Shown piece after piece: positions 23,990 to 24,207 of a stretch of 24,207 nt of DNA (position 1 is its first letter; every line of letters starts with the position of its first letter). The stretch is from assembly GCA_949840605.1 (NCBI GenBank), contig CATKXN010000028.1, positions 1 to 24,207 of the forward strand. The letters run 5' to 3'. A program made the translations under genes and the position numbers. This DNA comes from an uncultured Alistipes sp. GTDB taxonomy: Bacteria > Bacteroidota > Bacteroidia > Bacteroidales > Rikenellaceae. The notes under the pieces were generated by a model, which did no database searches, was not told where the DNA came from, and saw nothing but the letters and a program-made list of their open reading frames with translations.

Positions 23990-24039
23990 GGAGGTCGGGC
24001 AACTCGCTCTCCGTTCGCTTCTGCGCTTCCTGTAATTTG

Positions 24040-24207
24040 TTACATGGTAAATGTCCAGTCGTCGCCGCGGCTCAGGGAGGGATCGAACCGGAAACCTTCC
24101 CATTCGAAAGTTTGGAGTGCCGCAGGATCGGTGATCCGGTTTTTCAGTATGTGCCGCGTCATCTCGCCGCGGCACATTTTCGTATAGACGACGATGGTTT
24201 TCAGCCG
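24040..24207 (-). CDS. yaaA: Peroxide stress protein YaaA (UPF0246), C-terminal part
   Basis: The minus strand is open from the right window edge to TAA at 24042-24040 and gives 55 residues. The stretch KTIVVYTKMCRGEMTRHILK, followed by NRITDPAALQTFEWEGFRFD and ending GDDWTFTM, matches the C-terminus of the YaaA/DUF328 family, where TKxxRGxMxRxI is conserved. In E. coli YaaA limits iron-driven DNA damage under hydrogen peroxide. The gene's start lies beyond the window. It converges on dxs, with the repeat cluster between them. Confidence 0.85.
   Translation of the reverse strand, partial: RLKTIVVYTKMCRGEMTRHILKNRITDPAALQTFEWEGFRFDPSLSRGDDWTFTM

Noticed and set aside
23834..24175. A 113-residue open frame on minus with repeated KTRFLSGRLTPA
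   Set aside because: The repeated peptide is only the translation of the REP-like DNA repeats; the real minus-strand gene here is yaaA in another frame.

Overview
The window comes from a high-GC member of the Bacteroidota, most likely Alistipes or a close relative. The evidence is SusC/SusD pairs, lipoproteins with Ser/Asp-rich residues after the acylated Cys, promoter-like boxes of the TTTG-N20-TAnnTTTG type, and GC-rich codon use with weak Shine-Dalgarno sites. The genus is an inference from general look, not from a search.

Layout. 1-549 is the 3' end of pckA (ATP-type PEP carboxykinase), followed by a strong terminator and a cluster of REP-like palindromes. 804-1442 (-) is a DUF3575-type outer-membrane-associated protein. 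1568-3484 (-) is a SusE/SusF-type surface glycan-binding lipoprotein with four tandem modules. It is divergent from a long plus-strand operon (3871-19773): GH97, GH130 mannosylglucose phosphorylase, GPH-family sugar symporter, cellobiose/mannobiose 2-epimerase, AraC regulator, two GH26 mannanase lipoproteins, a GH37-like lipoprotein, SusC, SusD and a further unknown lipoprotein. A perfect hairpin ends the operon. Then come frr, a TlpA-like thioredoxin gene and pyrH on the minus strand (housekeeping operon, reading order pyrH-tlpA-frr), then dxs on plus, a second cluster of the same REP-like palindromes, and the 3' end of yaaA on minus at the right edge.

How the genes work together. The central region is a polysaccharide utilisation locus for beta-mannan or galactomannan. 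Surface GH26 enzymes cut the backbone, the SusE/F-like protein, SusD and the 302-aa lipoprotein bind glycan, and SusC imports oligosaccharides. GH97, with the Asp/Glu pair of the retaining type, probably strips alpha-galactosyl branches in the periplasm. The GPH symporter brings disaccharide into the cytoplasm. The 2-epimerase turns mannobiose into mannosylglucose, and the GH130 phosphorylase splits that to mannose-1-phosphate and glucose. An AraC-type regulator encoded inside the operon probably controls it, and a direct repeat with 21-bp spacing in front of the operon promoter is a candidate operator.

The least expected structures are non-coding. One is a family of hairpin repeats with compensatory base changes, placed at gene ends in terminator orientation. 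The other is a 91-bp tandem duplication that gives dxs serial promoters, the last of which would make a nearly leaderless mRNA.
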